Positions 43,556-52,999 of a DNA stretch of 64,000 bases are shown piece after piece. Both the position numbers and the translations under genes were made by a program. The stretch comes from Maricaulis sp017643475 (GTDB lineage: Bacteria; Pseudomonadota; Alphaproteobacteria; Caulobacterales; Maricaulaceae). The stretch covers positions 434,001 to 498,000 of the forward strand of contig NZ_CP138920.1 in assembly GCF_047123815.1 (NCBI RefSeq), given 5' to 3'. The notes below the pieces were generated by a model. The model worked only from the letters and a program-made list of their open reading frames with translations. It searched no databases and was not told where the DNA came from. Every line of letters starts with the position of its first letter. Position 1 is the stretch's first letter.

Positions 43556-46359
43556 TCTTCGCCGCCGTCAGAGCTGCCGGCTTCCGGGGTTTCGCCCTCG
43601 GAACCGCCCTCGACGCCTGCGCCATCTTCGACATCCGCGCCTTCATCATCACCGGCATCCTCGATGCGGACGACGGCCGCGACCTGTTCCTCGCCATTCA
43701 GGCGGATCAGGCGGACACCGCGGGTCGAACGTCCGGCGATACGCACCCCGTCGATCGGGAAGCGGATCAGCTGGCCACCATCGGTGACGGCCATGATCTG
43801 ATCGGCGTCCTCGACCGGGAAGCTGGCCGACAGCATGGCACCGCGGGACAGGTCCTGCGCAGCGACACCCTGATTGCCCCGTCCCATGACACGGTAGTCA
43901 TAGGCCGATGAACGCTTGCCCATGCCGTCGGCGCCAACCGTCAGCAGGAATTGCTCGGCCGCGCCCAGTTCGGCGATGCGTTCCGGCGTCAGAGCCGCCT
44001 CATCACCGTCCTCGGCCGGTTCCGTTGTCGGCAGATCCGCCTCGTCATCGCCCAGCGCACGGCGCATGGCGGTGGCGTGTTTCATGTAGGCGCGAGCCTC
44101 GGCCGGCGTGACGTCCACATGGCGCAGGATGGCCATGGAGATCAGATTGTCATCAGCCCCCATGCGGATCCCGCGAACGCCGATCGAGTTACGGCCGGCA
44201 AAGACACGCACATCGGTGACCGGGAAGCGGATGGCGCGACCGCGGTCAGAGACCAGGAAGACATCATCCTGTTCGGTGCAGAGGCGGACATCGATAATGC
44301 GCTCCTCCTCACCTTCCAGCTTCATGGCGATCTTGCCGTTGCGGTTGACCTGGACGAAGTCGGACAGCTTGTTGCGACGTACCGTGCCGGACTTGGTCGC
44401 AAACATGACGTTGAGATCGGCCCAGGTGCTCTCATCCTCCGGCAGCGCCATGATCGAGGTGATGGTCTCACCCTGGTCCAGCGGCAGAAGGTTCACCAGC
44501 GCCTTGCCCTTGGTGTTCGGCGCGCCGAGCGGCAGGCGCCAGGTCTTGGTCTTGTAGACCATGCCCTTGTTGGAGAAGAACAGAAGCGGTGCGTGGGTCG
44601 AGGCCACGAACAGGGTCGAGATGAAATCCTCGTCCTTGGTCGCCATGCCGGCGCGGCCCTTGCCGCCACGACGCTGGGCCCGATAGTCGGACAGCGCCGT
44701 ACGCTTGGCGTAACCGCCATGCGTGACCGTAACGACCATTTCCTCGCGCGGGATGAGATCCTCGTCCTCGAAGTCGAGGCCACCATCCATGAACTCGGAG
44801 CGGCGCGGCGTCGCGTAATTCTCGCGCACTTCCAGCATTTCCGAGCGGATGATGTCGAGCACACGAGCGCGCGAACGCAGGATGTCGAGCAGGTCCTCGA
44901 TCTCCTCGGCCAGCGTCTTGGCTTCATTGCCCAGCTCGTCGCGACCCAGACCGGTCAGGCGGTTGAGGCGCAGCTCGAGAATAGCGCGGGCCTGTTCCTC
45001 GGTGAGGCGCAGCGTGCCGTTCGAGGTCAGCATGGAGCGCGGATCCGCCACCAGCTCGACCAGCGGCGCGACATCGGCGGCCGGCCACTCACGGGCCATC
45101 AACTGCTCGCGTGCTTCCGTCGGGTTCGGCGCATTGCGGATCAGGGCGATGACCTCGTCGATATTGGCGACAGCCAGGGCCAGGCCAATGATGACGTGTG
45201 CACGGTCGCGGGCCTTGTTCAGTTCGAACTTGGCACGGCGGGCAACAACTTCCTCGCGGAAGCGCAGGAAGACCTTGATGATCTCACGCGCGCCCAGCAA
45301 TTGCGGGCGACCATCGACCAGCGACAGCATGTTGGCGCCGAAACTCGTCTGCATGGAGGACCAGCGGAAGAGCTGGTTCAGGACGACATCGCCATTGGCA
45401 TCACGCTTGAGCTCGATGACGACGCGGATGCCGGAATGGTCACTCTCGTCGCGCAGGTCGGCAATGCCCTCGATCTTCTTGTCGCGGACCAGTTCCGCGA
45501 TCTTCTCGATCATCGTCGCCTTGTTCACTTGATAGGGAATTTCCGTGACGATAATGGCCTGGCGACCGCTGCGGACCTCTTCGAAATCGGTCTTGGCGCG
45601 CATGACGATGGAGCCACGGCCGGTCTGGATGGCGCTGCGCGCACCGGCGCGGCCGAGGATCAGGCCACCGGTCGGGAAGTCAGGTCCCGGCAGGATGTCG
45701 AGAAATTCCTCTTCCGACAGGTCCGGATTGTCCAACAGGGCCAGCGAGGCGTCGATCACCTCACCCGGGTTGTGCGGCGGGATATTCGTCGCCATGCCTA
45801 CGGCGATACCATTGGCACCATTGACTAGAAGGTTCGGGAAACGGGCCGGCAGGACTGTCGGTTCCTGGCGCTCGGCGGAGTAGTTCTCGACGAAATCTAC
45901 CGTGTCCTTGTCGATATCGGCCAGCAGCGACTGCGCGACCTTTTCCATCCGGCTCTCGGTGTAACGATAGGCGGCCGGCGGGTCACCATCGATGGAACCG
46001 AAATTGCCCTGGCCGTCGATCAACGGCACGCGCATGGACCAGTCCTGCGCCAGGCGCACCAGCGCGTCATAGACGGCCTGGTCACCGTGCGGGTGATAAC
46101 GACCCATGACGTCACCGACGGCGGTCGCACACTTGCGATAGGCCTTTTCGTGCGTCTGACCGTTCTCGTGCATCGTGTAGAGGATCCGGCGGTGAACCGG
46201 CTTGAGACCGTCACGCGAATCCGGAATGGCGCGGCTGACGATCACGCTCATGGCGTAATCGAGATAGGAGCGGCGCATCTCCTCTTCGATGGCGATATTG
46301 CCTACACCTTCCGGAAGGCCAGAATCAGATGCTGTCAGGTCGTCGTCGTGATCGCTCAA
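43552..46359 (-). CDS. gyrA: DNA gyrase subunit A
   Basis: 935 residues. Cuts and rejoins DNA to introduce negative supercoils with GyrB. Active-site Tyr in AAYRYTESRM, quinolone region HPHGDQAVYDALVRLAQ at residues 89-105, GyrA-box QRRGGKG in the C-terminal domain near 560. The residue matching E. coli Ser83 is Gln94, while the Asp87 equivalent is kept. The tail after about 890 is acidic and low in complexity. Coupled to lysE downstream. Confidence 0.97.
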   Translation of the reverse strand: MSDHDDDLTASDSGLPEGVGNIAIEEEMRRSYLDYAMSVIVSRAIPDSRDGLKPVHRRILYTMHENGQTHEKAYRKCATAVGDVMGRYHPHGDQAVYDALVRLAQDWSMRVPLIDGQGNFGSIDGDPPAAYRYTESRMEKVAQSLLADIDKDTVDFVENYSAERQEPTVLPARFPNLLVNGANGIAVGMATNIPPHNPGEVIDASLALLDNPDLSEEEFLDILPGPDFPTGGLILGRAGARSAIQTGRGSIVMRAKTDFEEVRSGRQAIIVTEIPYQVNKATMIEKIAELVRDKKIEGIADLRDESDHSGIRVVIELKRDANGDVVLNQLFRWSSMQTSFGANMLSLVDGRPQLLGAREIIKVFLRFREEVVARRAKFELNKARDRAHVIIGLALAVANIDEVIALIRNAPNPTEAREQLMAREWPAADVAPLVELVADPRSMLTSNGTLRLTEEQARAILELRLNRLTGLGRDELGNEAKTLAEEIEDLLDILRSRARVLDIIRSEMLEVRENYATPRRSEFMDGGLDFEDEDLIPREEMVVTVTHGGYAKRTALSDYRAQRRGGKGRAGMATKDEDFISTLFVASTHAPLLFFSNKGMVYKTKTWRLPLGAPNTKGKALVNLLPLDQGETITSIMALPEDESTWADLNVMFATKSGTVRRNKLSDFVQVNRNGKIAMKLEGEEERIIDVRLCTEQDDVFLVSDRGRAIRFPVTDVRVFAGRNSIGVRGIRMGADDNLISMAILRHVDVTPAEARAYMKHATAMRRALGDDEADLPTTEPAEDGDEAALTPERIAELGAAEQFLLTVGADGMGKRSSAYDYRVMGRGNQGVAAQDLSRGAMLSASFPVEDADQIMAVTDGGQLIRFPIDGVRIAGRSTRGVRLIRLNGEEQVAAVVRIEDAGDDEGADVEDGAGVEGGSEGETPEAGSSDGGEE

Positions 46360-46591
46360 AGCGGGTCTCTTTCATTGATGCCGAACGAGCCGGAAAGGCC
46401 TGTCCTACAAGGAATTCGCCGCCCAGCTCTCGCGCTCGCGTGCGCGCGCGTGAATCAGGCGGTCGGTTTCTACCCAAGTCTTAACAATTGGCGTGATTCC
46501 AAGCAAATGCGCGCTGCCGTTCAAGCCTGACCAATTCGTGAGACACGACAGGCCGATTCTCCGCTAGGCTGGGTTCAAAGTGGAGGAGCGG

Positions 46592-47647
46592 ATGAACCTG
46601 TTTTCCAGACGGACTTTCATGCTCGGCACGGCCGGCACTGTGGCGACGATGGCGAGTGGCACTGGTCATGCCCGGCAGACAGGGGCATGGGCCAATTGGC
46701 CTTCGCTTCCGATCGTCGCCCAAGAGATCTATCCCACGAGCCTGAACGGCCGGATCTTTGTCGCGGGGGGCTTCACACGAACCGCTAGCGGGTTCGCCAT
46801 CAGTCGCAATGGCTATGTTCTGGGAATGCAGGCGGACGACTGCTCAGACGTTGATACCGACACATGCAGCCCGACCTGGCAATCTTTGTCCCCGCTTCCG
46901 GAGCCACGGCACCACCCGAACCTCGTAGGGCACGACGAATTTGTCTACGCGTTCGGCGGGTTTCGGGCCAACGTAGATGGTGCCTGGAATATGATCGCGA
47001 ATACAACGCGTCTAAGCCCGGAGACGCTCGGATGGACGGAAATGTCCCCCATGCCCCTGCCCTATGGCGAGACCGTCGCCATGAGCCTGGGCGATCACAT
47101 CCATGTCGCCACCGGTCGTCAGCCCAATGGCTCGGCCAATGCGAACTGGAATGATCATGGCGATCGCGGCATGCATTATGTCTATGACCCGGCGTCCGAC
47201 AGCTGGGACACCGCTGCTCCCAATCCGAACCCGCGCAATTCCGCCGCTGGCGGCGTCATTGACGGGCGTTTGCATGTGGTCGGGGGGCGTGTGGTCAATG
47301 ACGGCAATCGCGCTCACCACGAGGCCTATGATCCGATTGAGGACCGCTGGCACGAACTTGCGCCCCTGCCCCAGGGCCAGGCCGGGCTGTGCGCGGCGGT
47401 GCTCAACGGCAAGCTCTATGCGATGGGCGGAGAGTATTTCGCCAATGGCGGCGGTGTGTACCCCGAGTGCTGGATCTATGACCCGGTCTCTGACAGCTGG
47501 GAGGCTGGTCCGGACATGCTGACCCCGCGCCACGGTCTGGGCGCGGTGACGATTGGAGATGGTATCGTCGTCATTGGCGGGGCAACACAGGCCGGAGGCA
47601 ATGGCACCTCCGACCTCGTTGAAGTGCTTTATCCCGACAGGATCTAG
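46592..47647 (+). CDS. Tat-exported Kelch-repeat protein
   Basis: 351 residues. Twin-arginine signal FSRRTFMLG at residues 4-12, then about five Kelch motifs of a beta propeller (VYAFGGFRAN, LHVVGGRVVND, LYAMGGEYFAN, IVVIGGATQAG, each followed by Y-P/D..SW). Export by Tat suggests folding in the cytoplasm before transport. Ligand or enzymatic role unknown; some Kelch propellers are sugar epimerases or oxidases, but no catalytic residues are evident here. ATG 46592 has GGAGGAG upstream. Confidence 0.82.
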   Translation: MNLFSRRTFMLGTAGTVATMASGTGHARQTGAWANWPSLPIVAQEIYPTSLNGRIFVAGGFTRTASGFAISRNGYVLGMQADDCSDVDTDTCSPTWQSLSPLPEPRHHPNLVGHDEFVYAFGGFRANVDGAWNMIANTTRLSPETLGWTEMSPMPLPYGETVAMSLGDHIHVATGRQPNGSANANWNDHGDRGMHYVYDPASDSWDTAAPNPNPRNSAAGGVIDGRLHVVGGRVVNDGNRAHHEAYDPIEDRWHELAPLPQGQAGLCAAVLNGKLYAMGGEYFANGGGVYPECWIYDPVSDSWEAGPDMLTPRHGLGAVTIGDGIVVIGGATQAGGNGTSDLVEVLYPDRI

Positions 47648-48261
47648 CTGCGCGCGTAGCGCATGAACTCGCTGCGCGTCACCCAAGCATCGGAATTGGC
47701 ATCCATTTCGTTGAAAATCCCCTGAACGCTGGTCGCGGCCGATGACTGTGCACTCTCCAGCGACTGGGCCAGCAGGCGTTCAAAGTCGATCGACAACACC
47801 TCCTCCTGGATCAAGGCACTGTTTTCGATCATCGCGGCCTGGACCGTATCGGTGATCTCCTTGACCATTTCCTGGCTCAGTTCACCCTGCGCAGTAAGCC
47901 CGGCAAGCTCATACATGGCTGTCAGATCGAAACGATTATCGCCATCCGCGTCGATCTGGGCGAAGGCCGCCTCGGGATCACGGCGATCACCGATCGCGGA
48001 CTGGGTCGGCAGGAAAGCGCTGGCAGCCAGGCTGGCTGAGAGGACAGCAACGAGAGAAAAGCTCATGACGGGTTCCTTGTTTGGCATGGTCAATCTTGGC
48101 CAAACCCGCCGGCGTGGTTTCACGGGATATGCCTCGACAAAATCGCGAATGACTTCGCTGGCTGTCAGCCCCTTGTCCTTGCAGGCTTGCATGAACTCCT
48201 GCTTGGCCTGGTGGCCGAGACGGATTTCGAGGCTTTCCGAGCGTTTTTCTCGTCGTGTCAT
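47644..48261 (-). CDS. RHH-like DNA-binding segment fused to a membrane helix and EF-hands
   Basis: 205 residues with an unusual order. Residues 1-45 (SLEIRLGHQAKQEFMQACK...TASEVIRDFVE) resemble a ribbon-helix-helix/Arc-type domain. A single hydrophobic segment follows near 65-85 (FSLVAVLSASLAASAFL). The remainder holds two EF-hand-like loops, DADGDNRFD (near 100) and DANSDAWVT (near 190). The frame is continuous with no break. It could be a calcium-sensing membrane-tethered regulator, or an EF-hand gene with an internal start near the hydrophobic segment (MSFSLVAVL, about residue 65) behind a fused antitoxin-like gene. Not recognised as a named family. Confidence 0.65.
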   Translation of the reverse strand: MTRREKRSESLEIRLGHQAKQEFMQACKDKGLTASEVIRDFVEAYPVKPRRRVWPRLTMPNKEPVMSFSLVAVLSASLAASAFLPTQSAIGDRRDPEAAFAQIDADGDNRFDLTAMYELAGLTAQGELSQEMVKEITDTVQAAMIENSALIQEEVLSIDFERLLAQSLESAQSSAATSVQGIFNEMDANSDAWVTRSEFMRYARS

Positions 48262-48496
48262 ATCCGGTGTCACCGCACGCTAATTCTCACCAGTGGGCAG
48301 GACCGTCATCAAGACTTCCCGCGCCACCGGACCAGATAAACAAAATAGCCGTCCCGAAGCAGTAAAAAACCTGTCCGGACACTGAATTGCCTGTAATGAC
48401 AGGCGAGTTGAGGCGCCCCGTCACGAAATTATGCGTTTGCCTTGGGCGCCAACAGCTCTAGAAGGACTGCACTTGGGCGATCAATCGAGGAAATTC

Positions 48497-49780
48497 ATGT
48501 CTGTCCGTACACTCAAGACGGCCCTGATTCTGGGTCTGAGCAGCATGCTTGCCGCCTGTGCGAGCGTGGAAACGCCAGTGGCGGAAGCACCGGGAGAAGA
48601 TCCCATTGTCCTGATGATCGGCCTGGACGGGCTGCGTTACGACGCCATCGACCGTTTCGAGGCGCCAAACCTGCGGGCCCTGGCAGCCCGCGGCACTCGC
48701 CCGCAGAGCATGTATCCGGTCATGCCGTCCAAGACCTTCGTGAATTTCTACTCCATCGCCACCGGGCTTTATCCGGAAAACCACGGTATGCTGGCCAATG
48801 CGCCCTATGACCGCGAAGCCGACACCATGTTCTCCAATCGCAATGGCGATGCCCAGAACCCGTTCTGGTGGGCTGGCGAGCCGATCTGGCAGACGGCGGA
48901 AAACCAGGGCCTGCGGGCGCATGTGATGTTCTGGCTGGGTTCCGAGGTCGAGGGCCAGCGTCCGACGGTCTGGCACCCGTATGAACACGAGAAACCCTAT
49001 GAGGACCGTGTCGAGGAAGTGCTCGCCTGGTTCGACGCGCCCGCTGACGGCCAGCCGGATTTCGCCGCGGTCTATTTCGACCATGTCGACAGCATCATCC
49101 ACCGCTCCGGCCCCTTCACCGAGGAAGAAGGCCAAGCGGTTGCGCGTGTGGACGGGCTGGTCGGCGATCTGGTCGCCGGACTGGAAGCCCGCGGCCTGAT
49201 GGAACGCACGACGATCATCGTGCTCTCTGACCACGGCATGGCTCCGACCTCGACCGAACGTGTTGTCATGCTCGACGCGCTGGCCGATCTGGACGGTCTC
49301 TACATGCCGGACTTCCTGGGCCGTTTTGGCGCCGGGCTGGAACCCTATGTCTATGCCTGGGGCGAGGACGAGGTTGTCGAGCGGGCCTATCACGCGCTGA
49401 ACGGCGCCCATGACAACATCTCGGTCTATCGGCCCGAGGACATGCCGGATCACTATCATATCGACCACCCGACACGTGCGCCGGACCTGTTGATCGTCGG
49501 CGATCCCGGCTGGCATCTCAGCCTCTCCAGCGCCAATCTGGAAAACCCCTACCTCGCGGGTCTGCGCGGCAATCACGGCTTTGACAATTATTCCGAGGAA
49601 ATGGGCGCAACCTTCATCGGCGCCGGCCCGATCTTCCCGCCCGGCACGCGTCCGGACAGCTTCGAGAACGTCAATGTCTATGGCCTGATCGCCTGCGCCC
49701 TGGGAATCGAACCTGCCGAGACAAATGGCGATCCGGCAGAGGTGGAGCGCATTTCCGGCGGACGCTGTCCGGCAGAGTAA
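48497..49780 (+). CDS. alkaline-phosphatase-superfamily phosphodiesterase (ENPP-like), lipoprotein
   Basis: 427 residues. Lipobox MLAAC near residue 18. Nucleotide pyrophosphatase/phosphodiesterase fold: VLMIGLDGLRYD gives the first metal Asp, MPSKTFVNFYS the nucleophile Thr, VYFDHVDSIIHRSGP and LSDHGMAP the other metal ligands. Probably a cell-envelope enzyme splitting nucleotide or lipid phosphodiesters. ATG 48497 has GAGGAAA upstream. Confidence 0.9.
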   Translation: MSVRTLKTALILGLSSMLAACASVETPVAEAPGEDPIVLMIGLDGLRYDAIDRFEAPNLRALAARGTRPQSMYPVMPSKTFVNFYSIATGLYPENHGMLANAPYDREADTMFSNRNGDAQNPFWWAGEPIWQTAENQGLRAHVMFWLGSEVEGQRPTVWHPYEHEKPYEDRVEEVLAWFDAPADGQPDFAAVYFDHVDSIIHRSGPFTEEEGQAVARVDGLVGDLVAGLEARGLMERTTIIVLSDHGMAPTSTERVVMLDALADLDGLYMPDFLGRFGAGLEPYVYAWGEDEVVERAYHALNGAHDNISVYRPEDMPDHYHIDHPTRAPDLLIVGDPGWHLSLSSANLENPYLAGLRGNHGFDNYSEEMGATFIGAGPIFPPGTRPDSFENVNVYGLIACALGIEPAETNGDPAEVERISGGRCPAE

Positions 49781-49789
49781 GCCGGCGCG

Positions 49790-50260
49790 CTAGAAAATCG
49801 GCTTGGTGATCATCAGGGCAAAGATCCCGATCAGCGCCGTGAAAGCCGGCCAGCCGAGCCAGAACCAGTAGCGCATCAGTTTGTGAGTGGCGTCAGGAAT
49901 GGCGCCGCCCTCGCCCGCCTCGGCGAGCTGGTTGCGCACGCGCAGCTGGATCCACACGACCGGCAGCCAGCAGATCCCGATCAGGACATAAAGCGCATAA
50001 CTGGCCAGCAGCCAGGGCTCGAACAGGCTGTATCCCGCGCTCATCGCCAGCAATACGCCGGAGATGGGCTGGACGATGACGGCGGTTGTGGTGAAAAGGA
50101 AATCGGCCGTGACGGTGAAGCGCGCGGCGAAATAGAACTCGTTGAGCTTGCCCGAACGCCAGCCGGTCAGCATGAAATAGGCGATCACCGCCCCGCCCCC
50201 GAACAGGACGCCGGAAGAAAGGATGTGGACTAGGCGCAGGAGCGGATAGAGCTCGTTCAT
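49790..50260 (-). CDS. DUF2269-family membrane protein
   Basis: 156 residues with four membrane helices. LLRLVHILSSGVLFGGG and the His in it fit the DUF2269 (integral membrane, predicted haem-binding) family. Its ATG overlaps the stop of the SDR-DoxX gene as ATGA, so it is the second gene of that unit, a neighbourhood known for this family. Confidence 0.85.
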   Translation of the reverse strand: MNELYPLLRLVHILSSGVLFGGGAVIAYFMLTGWRSGKLNEFYFAARFTVTADFLFTTTAVIVQPISGVLLAMSAGYSLFEPWLLASYALYVLIGICWLPVVWIQLRVRNQLAEAGEGGAIPDATHKLMRYWFWLGWPAFTALIGIFALMITKPIF

Positions 50261-51572
50261 CTTTCATCCTCGGTCGCCGCGATCATCAGCGCCATGCCAA
50301 TCAGCGGCACGGATTTGAGCGCCGGCCCCAGCGCGCCGGACCACAGGCCGGGCAGGCTTATCGTGATGGCGGTCAGATAGGCGATCGTCATCGCCGCCAT
50401 GAGCTAGGCTGCCGTGCGCACATGGCGTTTGAGCAGCATGGCTGCGCCGACAATCATGTCAAAGATGGAACCACCCCACAGCACGAGCTGCTGCATCTCC
50501 GGCGAGAACCCGCCGCGTCCCAGGATGAACAGGGCTTCTGATCGCGCGATGGTGAGCGAGAGAATGCCCGTGACCAGCCAGAAGGCAGCGAGCAGGACAC
50601 GCGCCAGCGGTCGGGCAAAACCCAACCGGGCGAACCAGCGATCCTGCGCTCCTGCGCTCCCGCGGGAGAGGCGTTGAGGAAATCCGTGAAGCCCCGCGGT
50701 TTGGCGCCGGTCGCTTCCAGCCAGGGCTGCGGATCGCCTTCGACGTCGAAATCAAGCTGTTTGAGCGAATTGGTGCGCATGGCCGTCTTGATACCCAGCC
50801 AGCCCAGCATGTCGCCGAACAGGAAGGCCGGACGCGCCATCCAACGCGGCACTTTCACCAGGCGTGTCTCGCCAAAGCCCAGCCAGCGACGATAAGCGAC
50901 CAGGATATCGGCCAGGTTGATCCGCTCCGGTCCGGACAGGTCCCAGCGCACACCGGCGGGCGAACCCGGGCGGCAGCACTGTTCCACCGCATCAACAACA
51001 TCATCCACCGCGATCGGTCGGAAGACCTGCTCCCCGCCCACGATCGGTGTGATCCAGGGCAGGCCGGCCAGGGCGCGGATGAGGCTGGTGCCCCCATAAC
51101 TGTTGCGGCCAACGACCAGGGAGGGCCGCAAAACGACGCTGTCCAGAGCGTCCCCTTGTCCGGCATCGAGCACGAGCTGTTCGCCCGCCTCCTTGTCTGC
51201 TGCATAGGTCGAACCGGAGGCCGACACGGCACCCACGGCCGAGATATGGACGAAACGGGCGACGCCTGTTTTCTGACAGGCCTCAATCAATTCGGTGAGC
51301 CCGTCGACATGCACGGCGCGGGAGTTTTCATTCAGCCCGTTCTGGAGCACGCCGACACAATTGATCACCGCATTCACACCCTCGAGCCGGCCTGTCCAGT
51401 CGGCCGTCTTGTCGGTGGTGAAGTCACACGGGATCCAGTCCAGCGCGGGCAAGCGTGTCCGGGCCGACCGCCAGGAGCGTGCCGCGGCGATCACCTCATG
51501 ACCGCGCGCCTGGAGGGCTGTTGCGATGTGGGAGCCGATAAAGCCCGCTGCGCCGGCGACGAGAAGTTTCAT
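50257..51572 (-). pseudogene. SDR/NAD-epimerase fused to DoxX-like domain, broken by an 8 bp duplication and a TAG
   Basis: From ATG 51572 an intact SDR domain (VAGAAGFIGSHIA at residues 5-17) runs to about 50662. There TGCGCTCC occurs twice in tandem (50645-50652, 50653-50660); removing one copy restores the frame exactly into QDRWFARLGFARPLARVLL, the start of a DoxX-like four-helix domain. That domain then meets TAG at 50404-50406, after which the frame continues (LMAAMTIAYLTAITISLPGLW...MALMIAATEDER) to a TGA overlapping the DUF2269 start. The repaired gene would be about 435 residues, the normal size of SDR-DoxX proteins. Two independent lesions suggest a pseudogene, though slippage at the 8 bp repeat is reversible. 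Confidence 0.8.
50645..50660. repeat. 8 bp tandem duplication TGCGCTCC x2
   Basis: Two perfect tandem copies preceded by CC, so 2.25 units. It adds 8 bases and causes the frameshift between the SDR and DoxX parts of the gene at 50257-51572. Confidence 0.9.
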
Positions 51573-51598
51573 TCAAAAGCTCCGCCGCCGGATCATGA

Positions 51599-52312
51599 TC
51601 AGGGTTGAGCGTTCGCCTGGGCTCTCGCGCTCTGAACAATCAGCAGATTTCCCTCGATATTGCGGCGCACGGTATCCTGCAACGAGGACCAGGTTGCCTC
51701 GACCTTCAGCCATTCATTGCCCGCCATCGGGGAATTGTTCACCGCCGCATAATAGGCGGCCTGCCCGAAGGAACAGGCCCACCAGGGTGAAGCCTGGCTG
51801 GAAAAGGCTTCGCCGGAATTGAGCAGACGTTCCAGTGCCGGCTCGGCCAGGTCGAGCCTTTCCGACAACAGGGTCACAATGCCCTCACCGGCATATTGCG
51901 AGGCCATGTCGACCACTTCCATCGACGTGCTGTCGACACAGCGCATGGCGTCATAAACAGACCGGGCACGCCCGAGGAAATAAGCCTCCAGCGCCCGCTC
52001 CGGATTGCTTGCAGCCTCGCGGCGGGCCACCTCAAACAGGAAAACCGGCGGATTCAGATCGCGACGCTCCCAGAGTTGCTGGGAGATGGCCTCGGCTTGC
52101 GCTTCATCTGCACTGCGCACGGCCGACAGGGTCGCCAGGACATCGCCCCATGCCGCATCACCGACTACAAACTCACCTCTCACCCCTTCATGTTCGATCA
52201 CATAGATCGACGGGGTACGCAGATTGGGGTCTTCCTGGGCCAGGGCCGGTCCGGCGAGGCCCAGGATGGAAAAGCCAGTGGTCAGAAAGGCAGTGGTCAG
52301 AAATGCACGCAT
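51599..52312 (-). CDS. secreted protein of unknown function
   Basis: 237 residues. Signal peptide containing a short internal repeat (FLTTAFLTTGF) and ending PALAQ. The mature part is helical with an acidic pattern and two cysteines; I do not recognise it. ATG 52312 has GGAG ten bases upstream; the frame continues to 52354 without signal features. It lies between ssb and the broken SDR gene, same strand. Confidence 0.7.
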   Translation of the reverse strand: MRAFLTTAFLTTGFSILGLAGPALAQEDPNLRTPSIYVIEHEGVRGEFVVGDAAWGDVLATLSAVRSADEAQAEAISQQLWERRDLNPPVFLFEVARREAASNPERALEAYFLGRARSVYDAMRCVDSTSMEVVDMASQYAGEGIVTLLSERLDLAEPALERLLNSGEAFSSQASPWWACSFGQAAYYAAVNNSPMAGNEWLKVEATWSSLQDTVRRNIEGNLLIVQSARAQANAQP

Positions 52313-52373
52313 GTCATGCTCCGATTTAGCCATCTGCCAGGAAGCTTGCGGCACAAGACGGCGAATTCATGTC

Positions 52374-52835
52374 CTAGAACGGGATTTCATCATCCAGATC
52401 TGCGTTCCGGAAGTCCTCTTTCGGGCCATCCATGGCCGCGGGAGCACTTCTGGACGGTGCCGATTCAAAACTGCTGCCACCTTCATTGCGGCCGTCGAGC
52501 ATTTGCAGCTCGCCGCGGAATTTCTGCAGCACGACCTCGGTGGAGTATTTTTCCTGACCGTTCTGGTCGGTCCATTTGCGGGTCTGCAACTGGCCTTCGA
52601 CATAGACCTTGGAGCCCTTGCGCAGATAGTTCTCGCAGACCTTCACCAGGTTCTCGTTGAAGATGACCACACGGTGCCATTCCGTCTTCTCGCGCTTCTC
52701 GCCGGTCTGGCGGTCACGCCAGCTCTCGGACGTCGCTATGGACAGATTGCAGACCGCATCGCCGGAATTCATGCGACGGACTTCCGGGTCACGGCCCAGA
52801 TTACCTACCAGAATTACCTTGTTCACACCCGCCAT
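52374..52835 (-). CDS. ssb: single-stranded DNA-binding protein
   Basis: 153 residues. OB fold (VNKVILVGNLGRDPEVR at the start, then WRDRQTGEKREKTEWHRVVIF) and the acidic interaction tail DLDDEIPF at the C-terminus. Binds single-stranded DNA in replication and repair. Starts at ATG 52835; GGAGACCAGGG lies upstream. An SOS box sits 43 bases upstream. Confidence 0.97.
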   Translation of the reverse strand: MAGVNKVILVGNLGRDPEVRRMNSGDAVCNLSIATSESWRDRQTGEKREKTEWHRVVIFNENLVKVCENYLRKGSKVYVEGQLQTRKWTDQNGQEKYSTEVVLQKFRGELQMLDGRNEGGSSFESAPSRSAPAAMDGPKEDFRNADLDDEIPF

Positions 52836-52877
52836 CGCCCTGGTCTCCATTCTCGGCCAGCTTCTCGCCCGCCATTT

Positions 52878-52892
52878 GTTCACATTCTGTTC
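52878..52892 (+). promoter_or_regulatory. LexA box upstream of ssb
   Basis: GTTC-ACATTCT-GTTC, a perfect match to the alphaproteobacterial SOS box GTTC-N7-GTTC, 43 bases upstream of the ssb start and in reverse orientation relative to the gene. Suggests SOS induction of ssb. Confidence 0.7.
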
Positions 52893-52999
52893 CGCGCGTC
52901 AAACACGCGATTCTTGCAGCGGAGTGTGGACGGCGAAAAGACGGGATGTCCAGAGCGCAGCGCTGTGCTTCCACAGGCGTGTACAGGTGGTCGTACCCT

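Noticed and set aside
43951..45828. 625-codon open frame antisense to gyrA
   Set aside because: Same effect of GC-rich codons on the opposite strand; low-complexity Arg/His/Gly-rich translation.
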